Assembly: GCF_937863485.1 (NCBI RefSeq) | Contig: NZ_CALMFY010000088.1 | Span: 29,596-93,595 of the forward strand | DNA from: an uncultured Nostoc sp. | GTDB taxonomy: Bacteria; Cyanobacteriota; Cyanobacteriia; Cyanobacteriales; Nostocaceae | Reading direction: 5' to 3' | DNA: 64,000 bases | Part shown: piece after piece, positions 35,498 to 44,798 of the stretch | Layout of the letters: every line of letters begins with the position of its first letter | How positions within the stretch are numbered: position 1 is the first letter of the stretch | The notes under the pieces: generated by a model | The model's input: only the letters and a program-made list of their open reading frames with translations | Databases searched by the model: none | What the model was told of the DNA's origin: nothing | Made by a program: the position numbers and the translations under genes

Positions 35498-35523
35498 AAG
35501 CCCCCGGATAAATCCAGGGGCTT
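35498..35523 (-). terminator. terminator after nadK
   Basis: AAGCCCCCGGAT and ATCCAGGGGCTT form a near-perfect 12-bp stem. On the minus strand it follows the nadK stop by about 110 bases and is followed by TTTC and later AATTTT. At 35560-35610 lies a degenerate small dispersed repeat (GCGTAGACATCGCC). The rest of the gap 35230-35632 has nothing evident. Confidence 0.6.
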
Positions 35524-35632
35524 GGATAATTTTGGTTGCGATGTGCTTTTGCTTTAGGCATTGCGTAGACATCGCCTATGCTGGGCCGGTACGCGATCGC
35601 AATCTGCGGGAAATGCACTCTAAAATACTTAA

Positions 35633-36553
35633 TCAATTACGGTGATTATTGCTGTAGTGAACCCTTGTACCTGCCCAAAGCAACTTATCTCGCAGCGTCT
35701 GATAATAGGAATTGTTCTCGCGCAAAATAATAAATTTAGCCCGACAATCTGCCATGCGCACATCAACGCGGTGTCCTGGCCAAATTGAAGTCCCCAAAAC
35801 CCCATCTGTCCACAGCTTGGTACTCAAATCGTAATCCCCCAAAGGCCAAATACTCACCACAGAACCAGGGGGTAAAACCAGGGGGCGACTAGAAAGGCTC
35901 ATTGCACAAATAGGAGTGATGGTAATCGCCTCCATACCATCATGCATAATTGGCCCATTGGCAGAAACGGTGTAACCAGTAGAACCTGTGGGAGTAGCAA
36001 TGATTATCCCATCCCCGACGTATTGATCGACTACCTCACCGTCGATTTCCATTTCCAGAATTGAAGTAATCATCCGGTCAGCGGAGGCTGGTTTGACACA
36101 AAATTCATTCAAAGCCAGGTAATGCTCACTCACTGGCTCCAAATTAGACCCATGACCCTCGTAGACAGCAGCTTGTAACATCATCCGTCGTTGGATAGCA
36201 TAGCGATCCTCAAACAGTCGATCCCAAACTTTCTCCGTATCCTGAAACTCCTCCACTGACTCAGTTAAAAACCCCAGATGACCTCCTACATTCACTCCCA
36301 GAATTGGGATGCCAGCTGGAGCTAAATGTCTGGCACTGGTTAAAACAGTACCATCGCCACCGAGTACCAAAGCGAGATCGATTGGTTGAGCCGCCGAAGC
36401 CAAAAAGACCGGATAGGGGTTGTCTTTCGGCCCGCTAGGCCCCATCAACACATGGCACTGGCGACTTTCTAGTTGTTTAGCACAGACTTCTGCCCATTCT
36501 TTACTCTGGGCATCCCGCGCTTTATAAGCAATGATTACCTGCTTGAGTTGCAC
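35633..36553 (-). CDS. nadK: NAD kinase
   Basis: 306 residues from a GTG at 36553 (VQLKQVIIAYKA, matching the usual cyanobacterial start); a TTG at 36559 directly after ndhE is possible. It phosphorylates NAD to NADP in the cytoplasm. The diagnostic LALVLGGDGTVLTSARHLA, GVNVGGHLGFLTES and GIIIATPTGSTGYTVSANGP are intact. It is seven bases beyond ndhE, so it belongs to the ndh operon, which links NADP supply to the NDH-1 complex. Cyanobacteria usually have two NAD kinases; which one this is cannot be told. Confidence 0.95.
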   Translation of the reverse strand: MQLKQVIIAYKARDAQSKEWAEVCAKQLESRQCHVLMGPSGPKDNPYPVFLASAAQPIDLALVLGGDGTVLTSARHLAPAGIPILGVNVGGHLGFLTESVEEFQDTEKVWDRLFEDRYAIQRRMMLQAAVYEGHGSNLEPVSEHYLALNEFCVKPASADRMITSILEMEIDGEVVDQYVGDGIIIATPTGSTGYTVSANGPIMHDGMEAITITPICAMSLSSRPLVLPPGSVVSIWPLGDYDLSTKLWTDGVLGTSIWPGHRVDVRMADCRAKFIILRENNSYYQTLRDKLLWAGTRVHYSNNHRN

Positions 36554-36559
36554 GCACAA

Positions 36560-36865
36560 TTACCACTTCAGGAGATTAAACTGCTCCATATCGACGGTAT
36601 CACGGTTACGATAAATGGCAAGCACGATCGCTAAACCCACCGCAGCCTCGGCCGCCGCCACGGTAATCACAAATACTGTGAAAACCTGACCTTTAATTAA
36701 TGTTGAGTCGAGGAAGTTGGAAAATGCCATTAAATTCAGATTAACAGCATTGAGCAGTAGCTCAATTGACATCAGCACCCGCACAGCGTTGCGGCTGGTA
36801 ATTAAACCGTAGATACCGATGCAGAATAAAGCTGCTGCTAGTAATAAAAAGTACTGGAGTTGCAT
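36560..36865 (-). CDS. ndhE: NAD(P)H-quinone oxidoreductase subunit 4L
   Basis: 101 residues, NuoK-type, three membrane helices. Contains [20 protein letters not shown], the [19 protein letters not shown] helix with the conserved Glu of the proton channel, and [20 protein letters not shown] with the second Glu. Part of the thylakoid NDH-1 complex for respiration and cyclic electron flow. It sits between ndhG and nadK in the conserved cyanobacterial order. Confidence 0.96.
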   Translation of the reverse strand: MQLQYFLLLAAALFCIGIYGLITSRNAVRVLMSIELLLNAVNLNLMAFSNFLDSTLIKGQVFTVFVITVAAAEAAVGLAIVLAIYRNRDTVDMEQFNLLKW

Positions 36866-36924
36866 GAATCTGGGTATCCCTCCTGTAAAAACTGGCTTTT
36901 TCTCTGCGACTGAGGTCGCAAATC

Positions 36925-37539
36925 TTACTCTTTTGTTTCGCTGGTTGTTGATACCAGTTCTCTGGGGCGTTCTTGCAAAGTTAAAATGGTTTGCGGTACT
37001 TCGGATAGCGTCACTTGATCTGGCAAATACTCACGGCGTGCCAAAATAATTGCTCCTACCATCGCTATTAGCAGCAAAATGGAAGCCAATTCAAAAGGTA
37101 ATAAAAAGTCAGTGAAGAAATGCTCTCCAATCAAAACTATAGAACTTTCACCACCCACCACAGGTGCAGTTGAGTAGGCCCAAGGAGTAGCCAGCACCAT
37201 TGTACTTAAAAGAGCAAACAATCCTACACTGACTATACCTGTTAGCACTTTCCGCACCCAAGAGTTGGGAAATGCTACAAAATTCTGCCGCTTGTTCACC
37301 AACATAATGGCAAACAAAATCAACACGTTAACCGCCCCAACGTAAATCAGTATTTGTGCAGCTGCAACAAAATCAGCATTTAGCAACAGGTAGATTCCCG
37401 CAATGCTGATGAACACGCCCCCCAGCATAAAGGCAGAATAAACGATATTGGAGAACAGCACCACGCCAATGGCCGCCCCAATCATCATCACGCCCAGTAT
37501 GCCAAGCGATACAAACTGTACTCCTTCCGCTAGATTCAC
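36925..37539 (-). CDS. ndhG: NAD(P)H-quinone oxidoreductase subunit 6
   Basis: 204 residues, NuoJ-type, starting at a GTG (37539). Five membrane helices are visible, with [24 protein letters not shown] segment ([17 protein letters not shown]), [19 protein letters not shown] and [18 protein letters not shown]. The C-terminal tail is charged. It belongs to the membrane arm of NDH-1. A 59-base gap separates it from ndhE and a 140-base one, with heptamer repeats, from ndhI. Confidence 0.96.
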   Translation of the reverse strand: MNLAEGVQFVSLGILGVMMIGAAIGVVLFSNIVYSAFMLGGVFISIAGIYLLLNADFVAAAQILIYVGAVNVLILFAIMLVNKRQNFVAFPNSWVRKVLTGIVSVGLFALLSTMVLATPWAYSTAPVVGGESSIVLIGEHFFTDFLLPFELASILLLIAMVGAIILARREYLPDQVTLSEVPQTILTLQERPRELVSTTSETKE

Positions 37540-37555
37540 TGTTTTTTGTCCTTAG

Positions 37556-37612
37556 TCAATCAATTTTGGATTTTAGATTTTAGATTTTAGATTTTTGTTT
37601 TAATCCAAAATC
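37556..37612. repeat. heptanucleotide repeat between ndhI and ndhG
   Basis: Runs of TTTTAGA-type heptamers (GATTTTAGATTTTAGATTTTAG) at about 37564-37590, followed near 37628 by a short GGTCATTGGTCATT repeat. These resemble the short tandem repeats seen elsewhere in the window. Confidence 0.75.
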
Positions 37613-37679
37613 ACTAATCACAAATTTGCATGGTCATTGGTCATTGGTCACTAGAAAAAGGACAAATGACAAACCACAT

Positions 37680-38264
37680 TTATTTTTCTGTTTGTTCAAC
37701 AAGGTCTTCTGGACGCGCACCCGCACGTGGCGCATCCGCAGGCAGTCCGTGGGGTTCAAGGACGCCCTTGGGTAGGTAAACTAGTTCGCGTAGTGGTGTA
37801 ACCATTGGGTCATCTGTTACCTTATAGGGCAAACGGCCCAGCGCCACGCTATCATAGTTCAATTCATGGCGATCGTAAGTGGAAAGCTCATACTCTTCTG
37901 TCATGGATAGACAGTTAGTGGGGCAAAATTCCACACAATTACCGCAAAAGATACAAACTCCAAAGTCAATGCTGTAGTGGTTAAGTTTTTTCTTTTTGCT
38001 GGCTTTGTCGAATTCCCAATCTACTACAGGCAGGTTAATCGGACAAACGCGAACACAAACTTCGCAGGCGATGCACTTATCAAATTCAAAGTGAATTCTA
38101 CCGCGAAACCGTTCGCCAAGAATCAGTTTCTCGTAAGGGTACTGTACGGTAATCGGACGCCGCCGCATGTGGTCGAAGGTAACAGAAAGTCCCTGACCAA
38201 TGTAACGCGCAGCTTGTACCGTTTCTTTGGCGTAATCACCAACTTGTTTCAGGAACTTTAGCAT
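37680..38264 (-). CDS. ndhI: NAD(P)H-quinone oxidoreductase subunit I (ferredoxin-like)
   Basis: 194 residues, NuoI-type. Two 4Fe-4S motifs: [12 protein letters not shown] and [12 protein letters not shown], with intact cysteines, in the order seen in NdhI. N-terminal amphipathic part ([20 protein letters not shown]) packs on the membrane arm. It passes electrons toward plastoquinone. Its C-terminal tail ([20 protein letters not shown]) is the usual variable end. Second gene of the ndhA-I-G-E operon. Confidence 0.97.
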   Translation of the reverse strand: MLKFLKQVGDYAKETVQAARYIGQGLSVTFDHMRRRPITVQYPYEKLILGERFRGRIHFEFDKCIACEVCVRVCPINLPVVDWEFDKASKKKKLNHYSIDFGVCIFCGNCVEFCPTNCLSMTEEYELSTYDRHELNYDSVALGRLPYKVTDDPMVTPLRELVYLPKGVLEPHGLPADAPRAGARPEDLVEQTEK

Positions 38265-38275
38265 TTTGTGTCTCT

Positions 38276-38527
38276 CTCTTTTGGATTTTGGATTTTGGAT
38301 TTTGAATTTTAGATTTCAGACTTAATCCCTCCGGGTTCGGCAGTCACTCATGGGGAGCCACTGCGGTGGACGGGTTCCCCGGCATAAAGGAGCCAGCGCT
38401 GTGGGCGGGTTTCCCGACTTGAGGCGACTGGCGTCAAGTGGCGTGGAAACCCCCTTGGCGCTAGCCTCTCCCTTTGGGAGAAGACCGCGCTGCCTCACCA
38501 AAATCTAAAATCTAAAATCTAAAATTG
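38276..38527. repeat. mosaic repeats inserted between ndhA and ndhI
   Basis: Heptamers (TTTTGGA type) at 38278-38310 and (AAAATCT type) at 38502-38524 flank a mosaic at 38330-38500 with GGAGCCAGCGCTGTGGGCGG, GCGACTGGCG and GGCGCTAGCCTCTCCC. Such repeats in the middle of a conserved operon must be transcribed with it. Confidence 0.75.
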
Positions 38528-38529
38528 GT

Positions 38530-39648
38530 TTACCCGCCAAAGGCGAAGGGAAAGGCTAGTTTCAGGGCGGCGGTTAATAGGAGATTAGCCAAGCCAACTG
38601 GCAACAAAAACTTCCATCCTAAATCTAACAGTTGGTCAATCCGTACCCGTGGCACTGTCCAGCGCAACAAGATAGCGACAAACACTAGTAAATAAGCTTT
38701 GAACACGGTCATCGTGATCCCCAAAGCCGCAGTTATTATCTGGAACACAGGATTTAGTTCACTGACTCCCAGCCAACCAGCGATGAGGTTGAGGGGAAGG
38801 GGAAAGTCCCAACCACCCAGGTAGAGAATTGCTACTAGTAGCGAAGAAAGGATCAAGTTAACGTAGGAACCCAGGTAGAACAGACCGAATTTCATGCCTG
38901 AATATTCAGTCTGATAGCCTGCTACGATTTCTTCTTCCGCTTCGGGTAAGTCAAAGGGTAATCGTTCGCATTCAGCTAGGGCGGCTATCCAAAAGATCAG
39001 GAAACCGACGGGTTGTCGCCAAATGTTCCAGCCCAGAATGCCATAGCCAGACTGTTGATTGACAATATCAACAGTATTGAGGCTGTTAGACATCATAGCG
39101 ATCGCTAACACCGCTAGTGCCAAAGGAATTTCATAACTAATAGATTGCGCTGCTGCCCGCAACCCTCCTAAAAGAGAGTATTTGTTATTAGATGCGTAGC
39201 CAGCCATCAGCAAGCCAATGGGTTGAATGCTAGACAAGGCAATCCACAAGAATACGCCCATGCCCACATTGCTAATTACGATATTCTCCCCAAAGGGGAC
39301 GATCAGGAACGACAGAAACACCGGAATTACAACAATAATTGGGCCGAGGGTAAACAGCCAGGGGTCAGACTTGGCTGGCACTATATCTTCTTTAAATACC
39401 AACTTCAGACCATCCGCTACAGGTACCAGCAACCCAAAAGGCCCCTGGTATTCTGGCCCAATTCGCTGCTGTGCTGCGGCGGAAATTTTCCGTTCTAGCC
39501 AAGTAGCAACTAATACCCCCACTGTTGCCCCAATCAGCATCAGTATCATTGGCAGGGGCATCCAAATCGCTTTGGCTGTTCCTGCTGGTATACCTAAATC
39601 CCGGAGGGATTCAATAAAAGTTCCTTGGAGGTCAATTCCTGAGTTCAT
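38530..39648 (-). CDS. ndhA: NAD(P)H-quinone oxidoreductase subunit 1
   Basis: 372 residues, NuoH-type, eight helices. Conserved [20 protein letters not shown], the quinone-site loop [40 protein letters not shown] and the C-terminal [20 protein letters not shown] are intact. It forms the quinone pocket at the junction of the two NDH-1 arms. First gene of the operon; the promoter should lie in the gap before 39992. Confidence 0.97.
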   Translation of the reverse strand: MNSGIDLQGTFIESLRDLGIPAGTAKAIWMPLPMILMLIGATVGVLVATWLERKISAAAQQRIGPEYQGPFGLLVPVADGLKLVFKEDIVPAKSDPWLFTLGPIIVVIPVFLSFLIVPFGENIVISNVGMGVFLWIALSSIQPIGLLMAGYASNNKYSLLGGLRAAAQSISYEIPLALAVLAIAMMSNSLNTVDIVNQQSGYGILGWNIWRQPVGFLIFWIAALAECERLPFDLPEAEEEIVAGYQTEYSGMKFGLFYLGSYVNLILSSLLVAILYLGGWDFPLPLNLIAGWLGVSELNPVFQIITAALGITMTVFKAYLLVFVAILLRWTVPRVRIDQLLDLGWKFLLPVGLANLLLTAALKLAFPFAFGG

Positions 39649-39991
39649 GTTTCCGCTCTTTAAGACATCGAGTCATAGTGAGTTACAACTATTAGTTGAA
39701 TTAATACCTGTAAATTCACCCATTTATAATTTTTGCTGTGATCACGCCCGATTGAAGATTTGTTGCCAATTCCCATGCCTAGTATATCGTTGGATGGTTT
39801 GAGCACCCTGAAGCGAGATGAGAACTTCTACTTATGGTTGGCATTGAGATTGGCTATTAAGCGGACAAGGGGACAGGGGAGAGTATATATTTCAGGACTT
39901 AGGCAGTGATGCGATCTGTGAAGACCGCCGAAACAGCGCATAGTATATCGGGCATTGGTTCGATATACTATGCCCAATGCCCAATGCCCAA
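39649..39991. repeat. ndhA upstream region with AATGCCC repeats
   Basis: Near 39970-39991 stand three head-to-tail heptamers (ATGCCCAATGCCCAATGCCC), with GGGCATTGG inverted at 39950-39958. The remainder should hold the ndhA promoter but no confident elements were picked. Confidence 0.65.
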
Positions 39992-41128
39992 TTAACGTTT
40001 GTCAATGGGGGTATAAGAAACTTCGTGGTGACCGTTGTAAACCTGGGTAGGACGGAAAATCCGGTTTTCTGCTAGTTGTTCTTTCCAGTGGGCTAACCAA
40101 CCGGCAACGCGGGCGATCGCAAATATTGGCGTAAACAAGTCTGTGGGAATCCCCATCTTCCTATACACCAAACCCGAATAAAAGTCAACATTGGGATAAA
40201 TCCCTTTGCTACCGAGTTTTTCCTCTACCACGCGTTCCATCTCTTGGGCAATGTCATAGAACTTGTCATGCCCAAACTTTTCAAACAGCTGTTCTGCTAG
40301 ACCTTGTAAGATTGTGGCTCGTGGGTCTTTCACCTTGTAAACACGATGTCCAAAGCCCATAATCTTCGCTTTGCGTTGCAGAAGATCCTCCACATAAGGA
40401 CGGACATTTTCCACAGAGCCAATTTCTTCCAACATCTGAATCACTTCTTCATTGGCTCCACCATGCAGGGGCCCTCCCAAGGTTCCCACAGCACTAGCAA
40501 CCACAGCGTAAGGATCAGTCAAGGTTGAAGCTGTCACTCTGGCACTGAAGGTGGAAGCATTCATTGTATGCTCGACCTGAAGTATCAAGCAGATATCAAA
40601 AATCCGCGCCATCAGAGGATCGGGTTCTTGCTCATTGAGCATGTATAGAAAGTTGGCGGAATAGTCTAAGTCATCACGGGGACGCACCGGGTCATTGCCT
40701 TTTCGCATCAGTTGGAACGCCGCCACCATCGTGGGAATGGTTGCTATCAAGCGCACCACGGAATCTCGAATGTAGGCAGGATTATGTAAATCGCGGAGCG
40801 AATAAAACAAGCCTAAAGCAGCAGCAGAGGCTTGCAAGGCATCCATTGGATGACCGCTTTCTGGAAAGCATTTCATCATGTCTCGAATGCGGTATTTTAT
40901 CCGCCTGTGGAAACGAACTTCATGCTCAAATGTTTCCAGTTGTTCCTTGCTTGGCAGTTCACCCCAGATTAAGAGATAAGCAGTTTCTATGAATGTACTT
41001 TTTTCTGCTAATTCTTCAATCCGGATGCCACGATATTCTAGTATTCCTTTTTGCCCATCAACATAGCTGATACTTGATTGGGCGGCGGGAATGCCTTCTA
41101 AACCAGGCTTGTATTCGCACACCATCAT
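39992..41128 (-). CDS. gltA: citrate synthase
   Basis: 378 residues of the hexamer-independent, shorter (type I-like) citrate synthases common in cyanobacteria. Active-site His residues are in VEHTMNASTFSAR and MGFGHRVYKVKDPRA, and the Asp lies in FYSGLVYRKMGIP-type C-terminal segment. Condenses acetyl-CoA and oxaloacetate in the tricarboxylic acid pathway, and feeds 2-oxoglutarate, the nitrogen signal. Begins with two consecutive ATGs. It stands apart from ndhA by 343 bases. Confidence 0.96.
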   Translation of the reverse strand: MMVCEYKPGLEGIPAAQSSISYVDGQKGILEYRGIRIEELAEKSTFIETAYLLIWGELPSKEQLETFEHEVRFHRRIKYRIRDMMKCFPESGHPMDALQASAAALGLFYSLRDLHNPAYIRDSVVRLIATIPTMVAAFQLMRKGNDPVRPRDDLDYSANFLYMLNEQEPDPLMARIFDICLILQVEHTMNASTFSARVTASTLTDPYAVVASAVGTLGGPLHGGANEEVIQMLEEIGSVENVRPYVEDLLQRKAKIMGFGHRVYKVKDPRATILQGLAEQLFEKFGHDKFYDIAQEMERVVEEKLGSKGIYPNVDFYSGLVYRKMGIPTDLFTPIFAIARVAGWLAHWKEQLAENRIFRPTQVYNGHHEVSYTPIDKR

Positions 41129-41236
41129 GGCAACACCATTTGCTTTTTGAAATATCTGATCAAGCTAACTTACCAGAAATTTATTGTCGCCATAACAGTA
41201 GCCGTTCTAACAACAATCAAAAATGTTGAAAAACTG

Positions 41237-41731
41237 TTATAGCAGGTACTTGGGTGGTGTCAACCAAAACATCTGACTACGACCCAGAGGAGAACCTGTT
41301 TCTGGTAGTTTTATCCCAATCATACCTGCTTTTTTCAAGACCAAGCTTGCTTTGACTTCTCCCCATAAGAGAATTTCTGCCCAATTGGTCAAATCAGGTT
41401 CGTGTCCAACCAGCGCCAGTTGGGTATTTTGGGAATAATTCCTTGGCTCTAACCAGTCTTTTAGCCAACTAGAAATTTGACCATCGTGGGCGAGGTGGCT
41501 AGATTCCTCTAACTGGGAGCTTAGTTTTTCTGCTATAAGGATTTCAGCCGTTTGGCGGGCCCGCACTAAGGGACTGGTAAGAATCAAATCAAAGCTTAAA
41601 CCCAATTTAACAAGTTTCAGGGCAACTTTCTCAGTTTTTTGCCTTCCTTCTTTGGTAAGGCTGCGCTCCTCATCCTTGATGCCTAATCCCTTGTCTTCGG
41701 CGATGCCATGACGAATTAAGTATAGTTCCAT
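41237..41731 (-). CDS. sixA: SixA-type phosphohistidine phosphatase
   Basis: 164 residues of the histidine phosphatase superfamily. LYLIRHGIAED (RHG motif, residues 3-13), LTSPLVRARQTAEIL (second Arg) and QLALVGHEPDLTNWAE (second His) are present. SixA removes phosphate from phosphohistidine in Hpt domains and phosphotransferase proteins. A link to the Hpt of the CheA in this window is only a possibility. The ATG at 41731 is clear. Confidence 0.9.
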   Translation of the reverse strand: MELYLIRHGIAEDKGLGIKDEERSLTKEGRQKTEKVALKLVKLGLSFDLILTSPLVRARQTAEILIAEKLSSQLEESSHLAHDGQISSWLKDWLEPRNYSQNTQLALVGHEPDLTNWAEILLWGEVKASLVLKKAGMIGIKLPETGSPLGRSQMFWLTPPKYLL

Positions 41732-41884
41732 ACTTTGAGTTTTGTTAGCGTAGCGGGGCGTAGCCCGTACTTAGTTAGGAGTTAAGTCTGATATTAATTA
41801 ACCTATCTTAAATCTTAATCATTATTACGTATTCGTTGAGCTGCCATCTATTCAGTGCAACGCGGCGTTAGGTGTTCTAACGTG

Positions 41885-42452
41885 TTATGGATATGGCAAT
41901 AGGTTTAAACCTTGAATAAATCTGTAATCCCGTTGGTTTTTTGTGATAAACGGGTAATTCGACACTATTGCTGTAGTTGCAATGAGACTATCAGAAATGA
42001 GCAAGCCATGACTTAGCCGATAAGACCGCAATAAATCAACTGCTGTGTCAGATACAGCCTGGTCAATCTTAATGATATAAACTGCGTCCACCTTGAAAAC
42101 TGTAGTTCTTTCGGTATGAAAAGAAAAAACCCTTATCTCCCAGCCCCTTCTCCCTTTCTTTGGGAGAAGGGGAGCCGGAAATAAGTCCCTCTCCCTACTT
42201 GGGAGAGGGATTTAGGGTGAGGGCAAAAACTACGGTTCTCAAGATAGATGAGCTTTAAAACTGCTTAAAGAAATTTTCTAGTGTTTGTAGTTCTGCTTTG
42301 TTAGCACAACCTACCACTAGTTCCATCTGTGTGATTGTGCTAATTGCCAAGGCAGAATTCGCTTTGAGATTTTGCAAACACTTTACTGCTTCAAGAACAC
42401 TGCGACCTGCATCAATTAGAATATCAGTATCAACGATGGTTGAATTAGTCAT
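41885..42452 (-). pseudogene. VapC-type PIN toxin split by a repeat insertion
   Basis: The N-terminal half (42452 down to about 42256) reads MTNSTIVDTDILIDAGR, then AISTITQMELVVGC and LENFFKQF, with the first Asp and the Glu of the PIN fold. The C-terminal half (from about 42085 down to 41885) reads IIKIDQAVSDTAVDLLRSYR, LISDSLIATTAIV and ITKNQRDYRFIQGL, with the later Asp. Removing 42086-42255 joins the halves into one normal PIN protein (KQF-Y-IIKI). As it stands the toxin is inactive. Its ATG overlaps the end of the antitoxin. Confidence 0.8.
42086..42255. mobile_element. MITE-like insertion inside vapC
   Basis: The 170 bases contain ends CTTGAAAACTGTAGTT (42092-42107) and AACTACGGTTCTCAAG (42228-42243), inverted with 14 of 16 matches. 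Inside are hairpins CCCCTTCTCCC/GGGAGAAGGGG and TCCCTCTCCC/GGGAGAGGGA. The insertion is flanked by TAAACTGC (42078-42085) and TAAAACTGC (42256-42264), a likely 8-9 bp target duplication. A relative lies at 50098-50215. Confidence 0.75.
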
Positions 42453-42710
42453 CTGACTTTGACCACTCATTTTCTCGAACACCACGCACCCAAGCAGTGC
42501 TATCAGCTAAATCTTGGCGATGTCTACGACGGGCTACGCCTACGCTCCACATCCCAATAAAGCTATCTTTATCAAGTCAATATCAGCCGACTGAGAGGCA
42601 GATTCAACTAGTGCATATCTTTGTCGCAAAAAAGCAATATAGTTGATGACTTGACGCTGTGCTTCCGCAGGAAGGGATAAAAACTCATTAAACAATTTTT
42701 GCTGTGTCAT
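42445..42710 (-). pseudogene. DUF2281-type antitoxin, frameshifted and carrying a dispersed repeat
   Basis: It starts MTQQKLFNEFLSLPAEAQRQ (GAGAGG upstream), then VINYIAFLRQRY. After SADIDL the frame breaks; a one-base shift restores DKDSFIGMW. This is followed by SVGVARRRH, which comes from the small dispersed repeat at 42517-42545, and then QDLADSTAWVRGVRE, the usual C-terminus of VapB/DUF2281 antitoxins. Read literally the protein stops at 42540. The antitoxin is probably non-functional, as is its toxin. Confidence 0.7.
42517..42545. repeat. 29-nt small dispersed repeat inside the antitoxin gene
   Basis: Exact reverse complement of 21800-21828. It adds a net in-frame insertion of about 8-9 codons in the antitoxin. 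Confidence 0.85.
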
Positions 42711-42739
42711 TTTTATACCTCTCAGAAAAATAAACTCAC

Positions 42740-43135
42740 TCAAATTAGCGTTGTCAAAAACTCATCTGGCAGCATTGCCGCAACTGAAGAAGCTACAAAA
42801 TCGGGTGTGTTTCGCGTCACAATTATTTCTAAACCTGCCGTAAGCGCCGCAGCACTCGTTACTGCATCCTCAAAATCCTTAATTGAGCTATTCAAAGCTT
42901 GCCGAATAACTTCATCTGTCACGCTGGCAACTTGAAGGTGCTGCAATAACTTTGCTAATAGTTCACGCGCTACTTCATTACCAACTTTACGACGCAGAAT
43001 ATAGAAAATATTGGTTACTGCATGACCTGAAACATAACCTTATACTTGATTCTGCATTACTGTATTTAACGCTCTTGCGGAAGCTACATCAAATGGTTCA
43101 CGCTGTGCCAAAATATCGAGCAACACCCGTTTCAA
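42740..43135 (-). pseudogene. second PIN-domain toxin, with in-frame stop and lost active-site Asp
   Basis: From a TTG at 43135 (GAGGAG 8 bases upstream) the frame reads LKRVLLDILAQREPFDVASA, then NTVMQNQV, TAA, GYVSGHAVTNIFYILRRKV, and a C-terminal AVTSAAALTAGLEIIVTRN with DFVASS and LPDEFL. PIN proteins of this type start RVLLDTDVxLD; here about six residues, including catalytic Asp residues, are missing, as if deleted between two LLD/GAT repeats. The TAA breaks the rest. The TTG overlaps the stop of the upstream antitoxin gene, a typical toxin-antitoxin layout. Confidence 0.7.
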
Positions 43136-43404
43136 CCGTATTTCTCCTCTAAATAATCCACATAATTTTCTGTCGGATTTTCTTCTCCTAGCTGGATTAC
43201 ACCTATTAAACTCTGAGTCCAGGAGTCAAGATCGGTTAAAGGTTCTAAGGTTGGACTGTCAGTAATAGATGATAGGGTTTCTTGTTGAGCCACATCTTTT
43301 TCAATCTGTTTATCCCAAGCTGCTGCATCGAATTCCGTAAACCAGGCACGAACTACATCCTCAATCAGTTCAGCCTCTGTGAAAAGACCAAAATTCCCGA
43401 CCTT
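43132..43404 (-). pseudogene. antitoxin remnant of the DUF6364-like kind, 5' truncated
   Basis: An open frame on the minus strand reads TEAELIEDVVRAWFTEFDAA, an acidic middle and DSWTQSLIGVIQLGEENP followed by YVDYLEEKYG, a C-terminus typical of antitoxins beside PIN toxins. It has no start codon: a hairpin repeat (TCCCGACCTTTT/AAAAAAGTCGGGA, 43395-43419) with an in-frame stop replaces the N-terminal DNA-binding part. The stop TGA overlaps the toxin's TTG. This pair is the second dead system here. Confidence 0.65.
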
Positions 43405-43514
43405 TTAAAAAAGTCGGGAAATATGTTGATCACGAATGACGTAGGGATGCTATCTGACCAAGCACTTTGACTGCTACATAAGTTAGGAGTTCTCCCCATC
43501 TCCTTGATCTCCTT

Positions 43515-44798
43515 CTATTCTGACTGAATCGGGTTGTCTCTAGGATTAACCAACCTCAGCAGTTTTTGCTTAATTTGAGCGTCGAATACTTCCCATTTCA
43601 TTTTCGCATAGGCGGAATTTTCATTACTGCCAGATAAGAAACCCATTGGAATTTCAAAGCCGCCTGCGCTTGTCCTTCCACCGCCAAAAAACCGCCCAGC
43701 GCTATCTTGTCCAAAGGCTTCTTTGATGAATTCATCAGGGTCAAGGGTAAGTTTGGTGGTTCTCAGGGAGCCGATGACTATTTCTAGTTCTTCGTCTTCA
43801 TCGTGAACAATGCCGTAAACTACGGCGGTGTGAACGTTTTCTTCAGTGACGAGAAAATCAGCCGCTTGGGGGATGGCATCGCGGTCATCGTAGCGTAAAT
43901 AACCAACACCAGCAATGGAAAAGTTATTTTGAACAATGCGGTTTTTGAGCGATCGCTCGATCACATCCATTACCCGCTTGGAACAGTTCGCCTGTAAAAT
44001 GGCGTTTAGCAATTGGGCGTCATAAAATCGGCTTAAATACGCAGCTGCCATAAAGTCTTCTTCTTGCGCTTGCATTAGCCGATTTGTATCTGATCGCAAG
44101 CCGTGCATCAAGGCAGTAGCGCATTTGACGTGTTGATTTATGCTGGTATCTAATGCCAGTAATCCCGTTTGGAGGTATTGAGTAAAAATTGTTGCCGTTG
44201 CTCTTACATAGGGACGGATATCCTCAAACTCTGCTTGGAGATCACCTTGGATACTGTGATGGTCGATCAGGGCTACTAGCGGAATTCCAGCCTGCTGCAC
44301 CGCTGAGAGTAGCTGTGAAGTGGTTCCCTGGTTATCAATTAATACAAAACCTTGATAAGATGACAAATCTTTGGTTTTCAAGGTTTGCGGCGTCCAGCGG
44401 TGGATAGGTAAATTAGTCAGCCTCACCAAGGCAATATTTTCTTGATGGCTCAATGCGCCAGCATAAATGATTTCACATTTGATATCATATTGTTGGGCAA
44501 TTAACTGGTAAGCCCAGGCACAGGAAAGGGCATCAGGGTCAGGAAAATCTTGCAGAATTATCAGTTGGCGATCGTGTCGGTGTGCCAGAAAGGTTTTTTG
44601 CAGTTCTTCTGACTTTTGTTGTACCAGAGAATTACCACGGTGACTGAGATATATAGCTCCTTCACCTACCGATGGCGGTAATGACGGACTCTTAAATGCA
44701 ACTTCCACTGGCGCTTTCTCGATTTCAGGTTCCTCTGGGTTTGGCTCTGTGGTCAATGACAAACTCTCTAACTGAGTAACGGGAGAATTCAAGTACAT
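43515..44798 (-). CDS. DHH family phosphoesterase (NrnA-like)
   Basis: 427 residues. After a ~70-residue variable start come LIILQDFPDPDALSCAWAYQ (DxD variant), VLIDNQGT, VALIDHHSIQGD (DHH motif) and, in the DHHA1 domain, RFFGGGRTSAGGFEIPMGF. These bind two metal ions. Relatives degrade short oligonucleotides, 3'-phosphoadenosine phosphate or cyclic dinucleotides. Which of these applies cannot be told. The N-terminal extension is common in the cyanobacterial branch. Confidence 0.88.
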   Translation of the reverse strand: MYLNSPVTQLESLSLTTEPNPEEPEIEKAPVEVAFKSPSLPPSVGEGAIYLSHRGNSLVQQKSEELQKTFLAHRHDRQLIILQDFPDPDALSCAWAYQLIAQQYDIKCEIIYAGALSHQENIALVRLTNLPIHRWTPQTLKTKDLSSYQGFVLIDNQGTTSQLLSAVQQAGIPLVALIDHHSIQGDLQAEFEDIRPYVRATATIFTQYLQTGLLALDTSINQHVKCATALMHGLRSDTNRLMQAQEEDFMAAAYLSRFYDAQLLNAILQANCSKRVMDVIERSLKNRIVQNNFSIAGVGYLRYDDRDAIPQAADFLVTEENVHTAVVYGIVHDEDEELEIVIGSLRTTKLTLDPDEFIKEAFGQDSAGRFFGGGRTSAGGFEIPMGFLSGSNENSAYAKMKWEVFDAQIKQKLLRLVNPRDNPIQSE

